From Chryseobacterium caseinilyticum (GTDB lineage: Bacteria; Bacteroidota; Bacteroidia; Flavobacteriales; Weeksellaceae): a stretch of 64,000 nt of DNA. The notes beneath the pieces were generated by a model. The model saw only the letters and a list, made by a program, of their open reading frames with translations, had not been told where the DNA came from and ran no database searches. Location of the stretch: positions 62,001 to 126,000 of the forward strand of contig NZ_JACYFS010000007.1 of assembly GCF_014837145.1 (NCBI RefSeq), written 5' to 3'. Each line of letters begins with the position of its first letter. Position 1 is the first letter of the stretch. This document shows, piece by piece, positions 1-8,698 of the stretch. The position numbers and the translations under genes were made by a program.

Positions 1-2415
1 CCTACGTCTTATGGAGTTTCTGCCGGTTCAGCTTTACCTGCAGGTCTAAACTTAAATACCTCTTCGGGTCTCATAACTGGAACGCCTACTTCTGCCGGCA
101 TATTTACGACTAATATTACAGCCACTAATGGTGCTGGTACTGGTTCCGAGAATATTACATTTGAAATTGCTAAAGCAAATCAAACATTAACAAATTTTGT
201 AGACCAGAATAAATTCTTAAGTAGTCCTGCATTTTCATTTCCATTAAATACATCCGCAGGCTTGCCGGTAACTTACAATAGTTCAAATCCTGCAGTTGCT
301 ACTATCACAGGAAATACTGTAACTATAACAGGAGTTGGTACAAGTATGATTTCAGCCACACAACCGGGAGATAGTAATTACAATCCGTTATCTCTACAAA
401 TCACCCTTAATGTTCAGAATGATCCTATTTATTACAATGGTGTTGGAAGATTCGAGAAAATTACTTCTGCATCAAGCTTGTCTGATGGAGATTATGTAAT
501 TGCGGATGCCAATAATGTTGTGATGGCTACAAATACGATCACTTCCGGTGCTTTGGTAACAAGTACTTTAAATGCTAACAATAGTCAAATTTTAAATCCT
601 GCGACCACAGTAGTTTGGAAGTTTACTTTAAATGGAGGTTCTTACACTATACAGAATTCGGATGATTCAAAGTTTTTAAGCTATGTAAGTTCAACTAACT
701 TAACTACATTAAATTCGGCAACAAATAATTCTGAAAAGTGGAATATTAGTTATCAAGCTGGGGGATTTTATTCTGTTGTAAGTGCAAGTGACAATACAAG
801 ATTATTGAAGTATAATAACCAACTAACGGTACCAGGGTTCAAAGCTTATACATCCACAACACAATCACCTGAAGTCAGTCTTTATAAAAAAGTGGAAGTC
901 ACAACTTGGAATGGTACAACTTGGTCAAATGGTCTTCCAGATGGAAAAGATGTTATTTTTACTGGGAATTTCTCAACAAACTCTAATTTTACAGCAAAAA
1001 ACATTATCATCCAAAACGGAGGAACATTAGAAATTACAGCAGGTAACACAATCACTGCAGCAAATGTAACGGTAGAAAACGGTGGAAATCTTATCCAGAG
1101 AGGAAATGGTGCATTAAATTATTCAGGAGTTTTCAAAGTAAACAAAACAGGTGCAACTGCCGTTGATAAATACACTTTCTGGTCTTCTCCGGTGGCTACA
1201 CAGAATTTAAATAATATTTACGCTGGAGGGATACCAAATTTTGTAACTGAATACGATACTCCAACAAATACTTTCGTTAGCTCGTCTACTGCAAGTAATG
1301 CAACAATAGGTAAAGGATATTCTATTAAAAATCCTGTCGCAAATGCAGCGGTTTCATTTACAGGAACTCCTAACAATGGAAATGTTGATTATACTATGAA
1401 TACGACAAGCTTTGGATATAATTTAGTTGGTAATCCTTATCCTTCAGATTTAAATTTGAATGCTTTCTATACTGCAAATTCTGCAAATATTGGAAGTACG
1501 TTCTATTTCTGGGATACAAATAGTTCTGGTTTAGGTAACAACCCTGGGTATGCGACTTTTAATGCAACTGCTAATCCTACACCTACTTTCTTACCTGCTC
1601 CAAATACAACTTCAGCAGGTCCTACAGGAAGTGTAGCAAAAATTGGACAAGGCTTTATAGTAAAAGCTAATGCAACTACACCTGTTGGAACTCCTACTAT
1701 ATTAAACTTTACTAATAGTATGAGAGCTGCAGAGACAGGTACTTTCTTTAATAAAAACAACAATTCAAGTGAAGGAAAATATTGGTTAAAGCTAAGTTCG
1801 TCTTACAATACTAATTATACAATTGCAGTTACTTACTTTGGTGCCGCTTCAAATGCTTATGACATCTATGATTCTAAAGCTATAGGATTAGGTATAGATG
1901 CATTATACACTACTGCAGATAATGAGAAGGTAGTTATCCAGGGAAGAAGTGCATTTACCGTGAGCGATATCGTTCCTTTGGCTTCAAAACATTCAACAAC
2001 GGCTAACTTTACAATTGCATTAACTCGAAAAGAAGGAATTTTTGATAACGGACAGGTAATCTATCTTCACGATAAAGTGTTAGGAACTTACACTAATCTT
2101 CATAATACCTCTTATAACTTTACTGCAAATGCTGGTGAAGTTACAGACAGATTCGAAGTGGTTTATCAGTTGGGAACTCTTTCTACTTCTGAAGCTCAGA
2201 AAGGTGAATTTGAAATTTACAGAGATGGAAATGATTTCTACGCGAGAAACAGTAAGATTATCGACAAGATTGAAATATTTGATGCTTCAGGAAGAAAAAT
2301 TCAGGAAATGAATACGGCTTCTCAATTGGTAAGAATTCCATTGGAATCAAAAGGTTTCTACATTATAAAAGCGAAATCTGCAGGTAAAGAATACACAAAA
2401 AAAATAACTTACTAA
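1..2415 (+). CDS. T9SS-secreted surface protein, 3' part (5' end outside window)
   Basis: The reading frame is open from base 1, so the true start lies upstream; any start inside the window (such as the TTG near 262) would be artificial. The first ~55 codons read as an Ig-like putative domain (He_PIG type, with GLNLNTSSGLITGTP), followed by a second Ig-like stretch, a ricin/actin-crosslinking-like segment (about 430-880) and a large beta-rich region with repeated Asn/Thr/Gly-rich strands. The last ~75 residues form a T9SS type A sorting domain (EIFDASGRKIQEMN, then GFYIIKAKSAGKEYTKKITY), which is removed on passage through the type IX secretion system. It is likely a cell-surface adhesin or coat protein; no catalytic motif was seen. 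A small membrane-protein gene follows 4 bp later, suggesting co-transcription. Confidence 0.9.
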   Translation, partial: PTSYGVSAGSALPAGLNLNTSSGLITGTPTSAGIFTTNITATNGAGTGSENITFEIAKANQTLTNFVDQNKFLSSPAFSFPLNTSAGLPVTYNSSNPAVATITGNTVTITGVGTSMISATQPGDSNYNPLSLQITLNVQNDPIYYNGVGRFEKITSASSLSDGDYVIADANNVVMATNTITSGALVTSTLNANNSQILNPATTVVWKFTLNGGSYTIQNSDDSKFLSYVSSTNLTTLNSATNNSEKWNISYQAGGFYSVVSASDNTRLLKYNNQLTVPGFKAYTSTTQSPEVSLYKKVEVTTWNGTTWSNGLPDGKDVIFTGNFSTNSNFTAKNIIIQNGGTLEITAGNTITAANVTVENGGNLIQRGNGALNYSGVFKVNKTGATAVDKYTFWSSPVATQNLNNIYAGGIPNFVTEYDTPTNTFVSSSTASNATIGKGYSIKNPVANAAVSFTGTPNNGNVDYTMNTTSFGYNLVGNPYPSDLNLNAFYTANSANIGSTFYFWDTNSSGLGNNPGYATFNATANPTPTFLPAPNTTSAGPTGSVAKIGQGFIVKANATTPVGTPTILNFTNSMRAAETGTFFNKNNNSSEGKYWLKLSSSYNTNYTIAVTYFGAASNAYDIYDSKAIGLGIDALYTTADNEKVVIQGRSAFTVSDIVPLASKHSTTANFTIALTRKEGIFDNGQVIYLHDKVLGTYTNLHNTSYNFTANAGEVTDRFEVVYQLGTLSTSEAQKGEFEIYRDGNDFYARNSKIIDKIEIFDASGRKIQEMNTASQLVRIPLESKGFYIIKAKSAGKEYTKKITY

Positions 2416-2419
2416 GACG

Positions 2420-2644
2420 ATGAAAAAAATATTTTTAATAAGTACAATCTTTTTGTCAGGTCTGGCATTTTCTCAGGATGATAACAGATATGTTTACGAA
2501 GAAGACAATTCAACGGAAAAAGCGGATGAGAACTATCCTACAGCTCCTTCCGATCCAGTTCCGATTGATGATTATATTCCGGTTTTAGTTTTGGCAGCCG
2601 TTGGTATTGCCGCTTACTACGGAAGAAAAAGAATTACAGAATAA
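2420..2644 (+). CDS. Small signal-peptide protein with C-terminal membrane segment
   Basis: A 74-residue protein. It has a clear N-terminal signal peptide (MKKIFLISTIFLSGLAFSQ), an acidic, Pro-rich middle, then the PIDDYIPVLVLAAVGIAAYYGRKR tail: a short motif, one transmembrane helix and a basic end. This tripartite tail resembles a sorting or anchoring signal. Similar small proteins directly downstream of large T9SS substrates are common in flavobacteria, but their role is unknown to me. The start follows the upstream stop codon by 4 bp and a strong terminator follows, so it ends this operon. Function not assigned. Confidence 0.8.
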   Translation: MKKIFLISTIFLSGLAFSQDDNRYVYEEDNSTEKADENYPTAPSDPVPIDDYIPVLVLAAVGIAAYYGRKRITE

Positions 2645-2667
2645 TTTGTTTAAACTAAAATAATCCC

Positions 2668-2702
2668 AAAGCCTTCAAAGTTTTCTTTGAAGGCTTTTTT
2701 TA
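2668..2702 (+). terminator. Rho-independent terminator
   Basis: Perfect 13-bp arms (AAAGCCTTCAAAG and its complement) around a 4-nt loop, followed by a run of T. It closes the operon of the T9SS protein and the small membrane protein. Confidence 0.9.
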
Positions 2703-2767
2703 ATGTCTAAAAAGAAATAAATTTGATACTGCTTAAAAGATCTAATTTTTAAGTTAAAAGCAATCCT

Positions 2768-3634
2768 ATGAAACTTACCTACATCTTCGCCATATTTCTT
2801 TTAAGCTGCAATCCAAAAACTCAGGATTCTGCAAAAACAGATGATTTGAAAACAGAATTTTCACTGCCGAAAAAACTGAAAGAAGTTTCGGGAATGGCAA
2901 TTTCACAAGACCAAAAAACGATTTGGGCGATTGAAGATGCAGGAAATAAAAATGTGGTGTACGGTTTAGATTTAAAAGGAAATCTTATCACCGATGTTTT
3001 GGTTGAGAATGCCGACAACAACGACTGGGAAGACATTACAAAAGATAATGCCGGAAATATTTATATTGGTGATTTCGGAAATAATGAAAACGACAGACAA
3101 AATCTTTGCATCCTTAAACTGGATTTAAAAAGTGAAACTCAAAAATCTGCAAAAGTAATTCAGACCACGAAATTTCACTATGAAGGGCAGACTGAGTTTC
3201 CTCCAAAAAAATCTAATCTGCTTTACGATTGTGAAGCCTTTGTAGAAAAAGACGGGAATTTTTATCTCTTTACAAAAAACAGAAGCAAAGGCTTTGACGG
3301 AACTTTTTTAGTCTTCCAGATTCCAAATAAGGAAGGCGATTTTGAAGCTAAATTAGTTGGGAAATTGAAACTGGAAGGCGGTTATAACGATGCTGCGATT
3401 ACTTCGGCTTCCATTAATTCAAAAAATCAGATTGTTCTTTTAACGCACAAAAATATTCATGTTCTTTCCGGTTTTGCTCCGGATAATTTTAATTCAGCTA
3501 AAATTCAGAAATTTGTCCTAAACCATAATTCGCAAAAGGAAGCAGTTGTTTTTCTTGATGATAAAACCTTACTGATTGCCGATGAAAAGGATAAGAAAGA
3601 AGGTGGGAATGTGTATAAATTTGAACTAAAATGA
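2768..3634 (+). CDS. Beta-propeller-like lipoprotein
   Basis: 288 residues with a lipoprotein signal (IFLLSC, Cys14). The body has repeated WAIEDAGNKN-, YGLDLKGN-, IYIGDFGNN- type strands, consistent with a beta-propeller of the SdiA-regulated/NHL-like kind (KLKEVSGMAIS opening). No catalytic motif seen. It probably sits on the periplasmic or outer-membrane leaflet. A TAAATTTG -7 element at 2718-2725 could drive it as a single gene. A bidirectional terminator separates it from the convergent phosphoesterase gene. The family assignment is tentative. Confidence 0.75.
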   Translation: MKLTYIFAIFLLSCNPKTQDSAKTDDLKTEFSLPKKLKEVSGMAISQDQKTIWAIEDAGNKNVVYGLDLKGNLITDVLVENADNNDWEDITKDNAGNIYIGDFGNNENDRQNLCILKLDLKSETQKSAKVIQTTKFHYEGQTEFPPKKSNLLYDCEAFVEKDGNFYLFTKNRSKGFDGTFLVFQIPNKEGDFEAKLVGKLKLEGGYNDAAITSASINSKNQIVLLTHKNIHVLSGFAPDNFNSAKIQKFVLNHNSQKEAVVFLDDKTLLIADEKDKKEGGNVYKFELK

Positions 3635-3648
3635 TTTTATAAAAAGAC

Positions 3649-3682
3649 AAACCTTCAAGGTTTCAAAAACCTTGAAGGTTTT
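3649..3682. terminator. Bidirectional terminator between convergent genes
   Basis: Near-perfect 14-bp arms (AACCTTCAAGGTTT and complement, 3650-3663 / 3667-3680) with T-rich flanks on both strands, between the lipoprotein gene and the convergent 1237-residue fusion gene. Confidence 0.85.
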
Positions 3683-3722
3683 AATTATAATCCAAAAAAG
3701 AATTTTAAAAAGGTCAACGACC

Positions 3723-6700
3723 TTAAAAACTCATGCCCACACCACCGGAAATTCTTCCGCCGTCTGAGCCGATGAAATAATCCAGTCTTGCAGAAATCAT
3801 ATCCAGAATTCCAAGCCAGAAACCGGCGCCGACACCTTGATGCCATGTATCTGAAATTTCGTGATCGTTCCACACTCTACCCAAATCGTATCCAACCAAA
3901 ATTCCCATATTGGCAGGAACAATGCTGTTTTTCACACGGCCAAAATCCCAACGGACTTCTGCACTGTTGACGAAATAGGATTTTCCTGAAAATCTTTCAT
4001 TTCTGTAAGCACGCAGACCGTTTCGTCCACCGATGCTAGCAGCCTGATAAAATTCAAAATTATTGTTGTTGATGATCATCGCATTGGCTGAGTTCGCAAA
4101 TACAAATTTTCCTTTTTTATCAATTTTTCTGAATAAATTTAAAGTTCCCTGATAAGCCACGAAATTCTGGTCAAAATTTGCAAAGTTCGTTTTCCAGCCT
4201 GCGTTTAGAATCAATTCCATTCCTAAAGTGGGGAAGGCTTTGCTGTCGGAATTTTTAAAACTAAAAGTATAGTTTGCACCACCGAACTGCTGTCCGTTAA
4301 AAACTTCAGGATTCACATCCGGCGAAATTGCGATGAAGCGGTCATCGTTTCTCTGCACTTCAGAATGTTCAAAACTCAACTGAAACTGGTGTTTAAGATT
4401 GAGCCAATTCATTTTTGAAATGGAAGGAGCAACTCTGATTTGTGAAATTCTCACACGGTTATAATTCCTGCTGATCTCTTTATCAAATTCACTGTCATTA
4501 GATAATCCAAAGAATGTTCTGGCAAAATGAGGAGTTGTGTAATACGCATCAACATTGGCATCCCAGCCGAAAATTGCTTTTTTAAATACGCCTTTATACC
4601 CTAAATTAAATCCTCCGGTCGCTGTGTAAAGATTGGCACTGAGAGAATGCTTTTGGGTGAACGGATCACGGATGAAATTGTTGACTGTATAATTCGCTAC
4701 AAAACCGAGTGTTACTCCATCATCAGGATTAAAATCGGCGTTCGGATAACCCGCGAAAAAGTTGTATTTCGGGTGCTTCCAGTTGTATGTATTAGCTTTG
4801 TAGTCGTTGGTTAAATGTTTAGCAGCGCCTTTCGTTTCGTACGTGTTTTTTTGTGATTTAAAATCATAAATTTTCACTTTACTTCCGTTGGAAACTCTGT
4901 AAACATCGTGGTTGTATCCACCAATCAGGCGAATGTTGATTTTAGATTTTCCATCTCCCGTAACTTCATAAATATCGTCTTCTTCAAGTCCGTATACCCA
5001 GATTTCTTTAGTTAAAGTGTCGTTGTAAGTCTTTTCAAAAACAAGTTTTTCCTCATTACTTTTGTCATTCAGTTCGTATTGTTTTACAGTAACCAGACCG
5101 TCTGTGTCTTTTGAAATCACAAATTTATCTTTATTGACGGTTCCTGCGATCGGAACTTTTTCTTCCAAAACAGAAGAGTATTTTGTTGCATAATTCCCAA
5201 GATCCTGTTTTCTGACCTTAAGTTTTCTCTGAATATCAGCAATCGTTTCATCCTGAACTTCTTTCGGAAGATTGTTAAAAGCTTCATCAATATCTTTATC
5301 GGTAATGTTTTCCTGAATAAATTTTGCCTGAGCATTCCACTGTTTTTCACTGGCAGCTTTCAGGATAATTAAATCCAATGGATAAGGTTCCATATTCATC
5401 CACTTTACATTTTTTATTTCATCCTTGAAAGATTTCATGTGACGGATCATCGGAATATTCATAATCACTTTAAAAGCAGTACCGTCATAATTGCTGAAGG
5501 CCTGATCGTGATCTCTCGGAATAGGCTTGTAAAAAACATTTTTTCCGTTTTTGTACTCCGCCCATTTCCACTGATCTTCGTGTCTGTCCCAGTCGCCGAT
5601 CAACATGTCAAAAAGCCTTGCTCTGATATACAGATCCTGATCAACAGTGTAATTGCTGTTCTTCTGAAGGTTTTTAATTAAATCAGCTGTCGAGATAATA
5701 TCTGTAGCATTATCCAGTGAAGCTAAAGTTTTTGGGTCGGAAGAAAAGCGTTCCTCAATCATGTACATTTCATCGCCATAATTTTGGTTAAACTGACCTA
5801 ATTGCTTTTGTTTCGGAATATAATATAACTTTGGATTGCTGTGAAAAAGATCGATTTTATCAGCAAGATTGTTGACTGAAAATGCGGTAAAAGGATGACT
5901 TGTCGTATAGAAATCCATTAAAAATCTTTCAGGAAAAGTGTTTGAAAGTTCATTCCCAAAGCTGTTTTTTTTGAAACCCTGATTATTTAAAAAGCGGATT
6001 GCATTTTTCTTCACACCACGCATTACAAATTCCTGTCCGTCATTAGCCTGCAAGCGCAAACTGTTCGACTGATTTCCGCCACCTTCACGGAAAGGTGTAT
6101 AACCTCCGTTTAAAGTTGATAAATCTGCAACCTGATTATTGATCGGTGTTGCGTAATATTTTCTATAATGATTTCCCCAAAGCCAGCTGTAAAATTTCCC
6201 ACGCTGCGTCATTCTTTCAGTGTAAACCGCGCTTGTAAAAGTTGCAGGTAAATCTGAAGGATAATTATTGACAAATTTTGTCGGCCCATCTTTCACCTGA
6301 ATGTTTGAAAGGCTTTTCAGTTGATTATTTTTGGTTGAAAAATATTCCACATCGGCACTTTGATCCTTTCTTAAATTTAAAACTGCAAAGCCGCTTCCAC
6401 CAAAGGAAAAATCCTTTTTTGACGCAATCGTCACAGGATCTGTTTTGGAACCCGCGCCGCTGATGATCTGTCTAATATTTTTATCTGAATGATACTGAAG
6501 ATTGTGATCGTGTCCTGAAACAAAAATCACATTTTCTTTGTCCTGAACGATATTTTTAATTCTTCCGGCAAATTCAGCGTAATGATTGTTGCTGAGGTCT
6601 TCCATGCTTGCTCCAGACGAACTGCGCAGAGTATTAATCAAAGTGGCAACGCCTGGAACCGGAAGTTTTCCCTGAAATGAAGACAGATGCGATTTGGCAG

Positions 6701-7436
6701 AATTGAATCCGGCATGAACGCCCGAACTGATAATCGGATGATGAACTGCAACGATAATTCTTTTATCCTGATTTTTTACAATTAAGTCTTTAAACTCTTT
6801 GTAAAAATCATCCTTTGTCTTGATATCACAACCTTTATTGATTCCGGGATATTTGTCCCAGTCGATCAGTGCCCATTCAGAATCAATGATGATCAGTTTA
6901 ATGTCTTTAGTTAAATTAATATCATCAATCGGGCATGAATTTTTCGGTAAAAAAGATTTTTTATCATTCAGATAATTTTTAACGAAATCTTCCTGCGCTT
7001 TTAAACCTTCCAGACCGTGGTACCAGTCATGATTTCCGGGAATAACCAGTGTTTTACCTTTGAAATTTTTGGTAACAGCCAGTTGGTTTTCCATTTTTAC
7101 CTTGGCAGAATCGTAATTTTTGCTGCCTTCTTTTGGCATTCCGAGTGGGTAGATGTTGTCTCCCAAAAAGATGACCATCGAATTTTTATCTGCAGATTCG
7201 AGCTTGTTTTTAAGTAAATTTAAAGTGTGCTGAGCCTGCTTTTCGTTCGCATTTCCGGCGTCGCCGATGAGGAAAAGTTTGAAATCATTTTCAGTTTTGG
7301 TTTGTGAAAAAGGAATTTCCTGCAGTTCTTTTCCTTTCTGAACTTTGTAAGTTGCACAGGAAGAGAGCACAGACAATATGATTAAGCCATTAATGAAACG
7401 GCTATTTTTAAGGGATTTAATACAGGATAAATTCAT
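3723..7436 (-). CDS. Metallophosphoesterase / kinase-like / outer-membrane beta-barrel fusion protein
   Basis: 1237 residues. The N-terminus is a lipoprotein signal (LSVLSSC, Cys27). Residues ~50-320 are a calcineurin-like phosphoesterase with all metal-binding blocks visible: GDAGN (Asp59), GDNIYPLG (Asp93), GNHDW (134-135), VHHP (232-233) and GHDHN (309-311). Residues ~440-660 carry a Gly-rich strand pair (GGGNQSNSLRL..EFVMRGVKK), then IGDWDRHEDQW (613-623) and PRDHDQAF (640-647). These resemble the nucleotide loop, catalytic DRH and metal-binding DxD of HipA/CotH/FAM20-like kinases; this is inference. Residues ~860-1237 are a beta-barrel with GGRNGLRAYRNE, similar to the RGY/RGF region of BamA/Omp85 proteins, ending in Phe. 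The likely location is the outer membrane with the enzymatic part in the periplasm or at the surface. It is divergent from the HD-PycTM gene with only 25 bp between the starts. Confidence 0.88.
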   Translation of the reverse strand: MNLSCIKSLKNSRFINGLIILSVLSSCATYKVQKGKELQEIPFSQTKTENDFKLFLIGDAGNANEKQAQHTLNLLKNKLESADKNSMVIFLGDNIYPLGMPKEGSKNYDSAKVKMENQLAVTKNFKGKTLVIPGNHDWYHGLEGLKAQEDFVKNYLNDKKSFLPKNSCPIDDINLTKDIKLIIIDSEWALIDWDKYPGINKGCDIKTKDDFYKEFKDLIVKNQDKRIIVAVHHPIISSGVHAGFNSAKSHLSSFQGKLPVPGVATLINTLRSSSGASMEDLSNNHYAEFAGRIKNIVQDKENVIFVSGHDHNLQYHSDKNIRQIISGAGSKTDPVTIASKKDFSFGGSGFAVLNLRKDQSADVEYFSTKNNQLKSLSNIQVKDGPTKFVNNYPSDLPATFTSAVYTERMTQRGKFYSWLWGNHYRKYYATPINNQVADLSTLNGGYTPFREGGGNQSNSLRLQANDGQEFVMRGVKKNAIRFLNNQGFKKNSFGNELSNTFPERFLMDFYTTSHPFTAFSVNNLADKIDLFHSNPKLYYIPKQKQLGQFNQNYGDEMYMIEERFSSDPKTLASLDNATDIISTADLIKNLQKNSNYTVDQDLYIRARLFDMLIGDWDRHEDQWKWAEYKNGKNVFYKPIPRDHDQAFSNYDGTAFKVIMNIPMIRHMKSFKDEIKNVKWMNMEPYPLDLIILKAASEKQWNAQAKFIQENITDKDIDEAFNNLPKEVQDETIADIQRKLKVRKQDLGNYATKYSSVLEEKVPIAGTVNKDKFVISKDTDGLVTVKQYELNDKSNEEKLVFEKTYNDTLTKEIWVYGLEEDDIYEVTGDGKSKINIRLIGGYNHDVYRVSNGSKVKIYDFKSQKNTYETKGAAKHLTNDYKANTYNWKHPKYNFFAGYPNADFNPDDGVTLGFVANYTVNNFIRDPFTQKHSLSANLYTATGGFNLGYKGVFKKAIFGWDANVDAYYTTPHFARTFFGLSNDSEFDKEISRNYNRVRISQIRVAPSISKMNWLNLKHQFQLSFEHSEVQRNDDRFIAISPDVNPEVFNGQQFGGANYTFSFKNSDSKAFPTLGMELILNAGWKTNFANFDQNFVAYQGTLNLFRKIDKKGKFVFANSANAMIINNNNFEFYQAASIGGRNGLRAYRNERFSGKSYFVNSAEVRWDFGRVKNSIVPANMGILVGYDLGRVWNDHEISDTWHQGVGAGFWLGILDMISARLDYFIGSDGGRISGGVGMSF

Positions 7437-7461
7437 ACATTTACATTAAGAAAAATCTGCA

Positions 7462-8625
7462 ATGAATATTTTAGATAAGGCTAAAAATCACGTAGAAAGC
7501 TTATTCAAAGATAAGTTATCTTCGGTTTACTTTTACCATAATTTTATTCACACCTCTTTTGCCGTTCAGAAGGCGGAAGAGATCATTAAACACAGCCAAA
7601 TTTCTGAGGTTGAAAGAGAAAAAATAATTCTCGCTCTATGGTTTCACGATGTGGGATTTACCGACTGTAATGCCGAAGGACACGAGGCGAGAGGAGCAGT
7701 TTTAATGAGAGATTTTCTCAGAAAAGATAATTTTTCTGATGAGTACATTGAAGAAGTTGAGAAACTGATTTTGTCTACAGAAAAGTATCATCAACCGCAA
7801 AATATGGCGGAGATGATTATGAAAGATGCAGATTTCAGTCACTTTGCAAGCCCTTTTTACAATGATTCTTCGGAAGCCCTCAGAAAAGAGTGGGAGCTCA
7901 CAGGTGGACCCTGTTTTTCTACCGATGAATGGAATGTGCTGAATGTGGATTTTTTAAAAAATAAGCATTCGTATTTTACCGATTATGCGAAGGAAAACTG
8001 GGAACCTTTGAAGCAGAAAAACGTCAAAAAAATCGAGAAAAAGCTGGAAAAAGAAGATAAGCCTAAAAAAGATAAGTCTGATAAAAAAGAAGAGAAATCA
8101 GACCGCAGCGTTGATACCCTTTTCAGAGTTACCTTAAATAATCATACAAGACTGAGTGATATTGCCGACAGCAAAGCGAATATTCTGCTTTCTGTAAATG
8201 CAATTATCATTTCGGTTGGTCTTTCAGTTTTGGTCCCGAAACTGGATACACCAAAAAATACACATTTGATTATTCCTACATTTCTGCTCTTGTTATCGAG
8301 TGTTCTGACCATTATTTTTGCGATTCTTTCTACGAAACCTAATGTGACGAAGACCAACTTTACAAAGCAGGATATCGCAGACAGAAAGGTGAATCTTTTG
8401 TTTTTTGGTAATTTTCATCAGATGATTTTTGACGATTTCCAAAATTCGATGAGGGATTTAATTAAAGACAGGGAATATATTTATGATTCTATGATGAAAG
8501 ATTTATATTTTTTGGGTAAAGTTTTAGATCGGAAATATAAGTTACTTTCAATTACCTATCAGATTTTTATGGCAGGAATCATTATTTCTGTGCTGTCTTT
8601 TGCGTATGCTTTTATGACTTTGTAG
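7462..8625 (+). CDS. HD phosphohydrolase fused to PycTM (Pycsar effector-type) membrane domain
   Basis: 387 residues. Residues 1-180 form an HD domain (YHNFIHT, His30; FHDVGF, His62-Asp63; MKDADFSHF, Asp122/124) of the predicted metal-dependent phosphohydrolase type. A Lys/Glu-rich charged linker spans 186-214. Residues 217-387 match the DUF5706/PycTM domain: TLNNHTRLSDIADSKANILL precedes TM helices at ~241-259 and ~268-290, and a third at ~365-385. PycTM proteins are known as membrane-disrupting effectors of cyclic-pyrimidine (Pycsar) anti-phage systems. Here no cyclase gene is adjacent, so a nucleotide-signalling role outside classical Pycsar is equally possible. The gene is divergent from the phosphoesterase fusion and convergent with the GAF gene. 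Confidence 0.88.
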   Translation: MNILDKAKNHVESLFKDKLSSVYFYHNFIHTSFAVQKAEEIIKHSQISEVEREKIILALWFHDVGFTDCNAEGHEARGAVLMRDFLRKDNFSDEYIEEVEKLILSTEKYHQPQNMAEMIMKDADFSHFASPFYNDSSEALRKEWELTGGPCFSTDEWNVLNVDFLKNKHSYFTDYAKENWEPLKQKNVKKIEKKLEKEDKPKKDKSDKKEEKSDRSVDTLFRVTLNNHTRLSDIADSKANILLSVNAIIISVGLSVLVPKLDTPKNTHLIIPTFLLLLSSVLTIIFAILSTKPNVTKTNFTKQDIADRKVNLLFFGNFHQMIFDDFQNSMRDLIKDREYIYDSMMKDLYFLGKVLDRKYKLLSITYQIFMAGIIISVLSFAYAFMTL

Positions 8626-8698
8626 CTTAGTGATTTCGCCCTTTCAGGTTTTTATTAAAAAATTATTCAAATTGAGTGACTTTAAAATAAAGTTTAAT

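Noticed and set aside
262..300. Internal TTG as start of the first gene
   Set aside because: The frame continues upstream to base 1 with a good Ig-like domain, so the gene is simply cut by the window edge.
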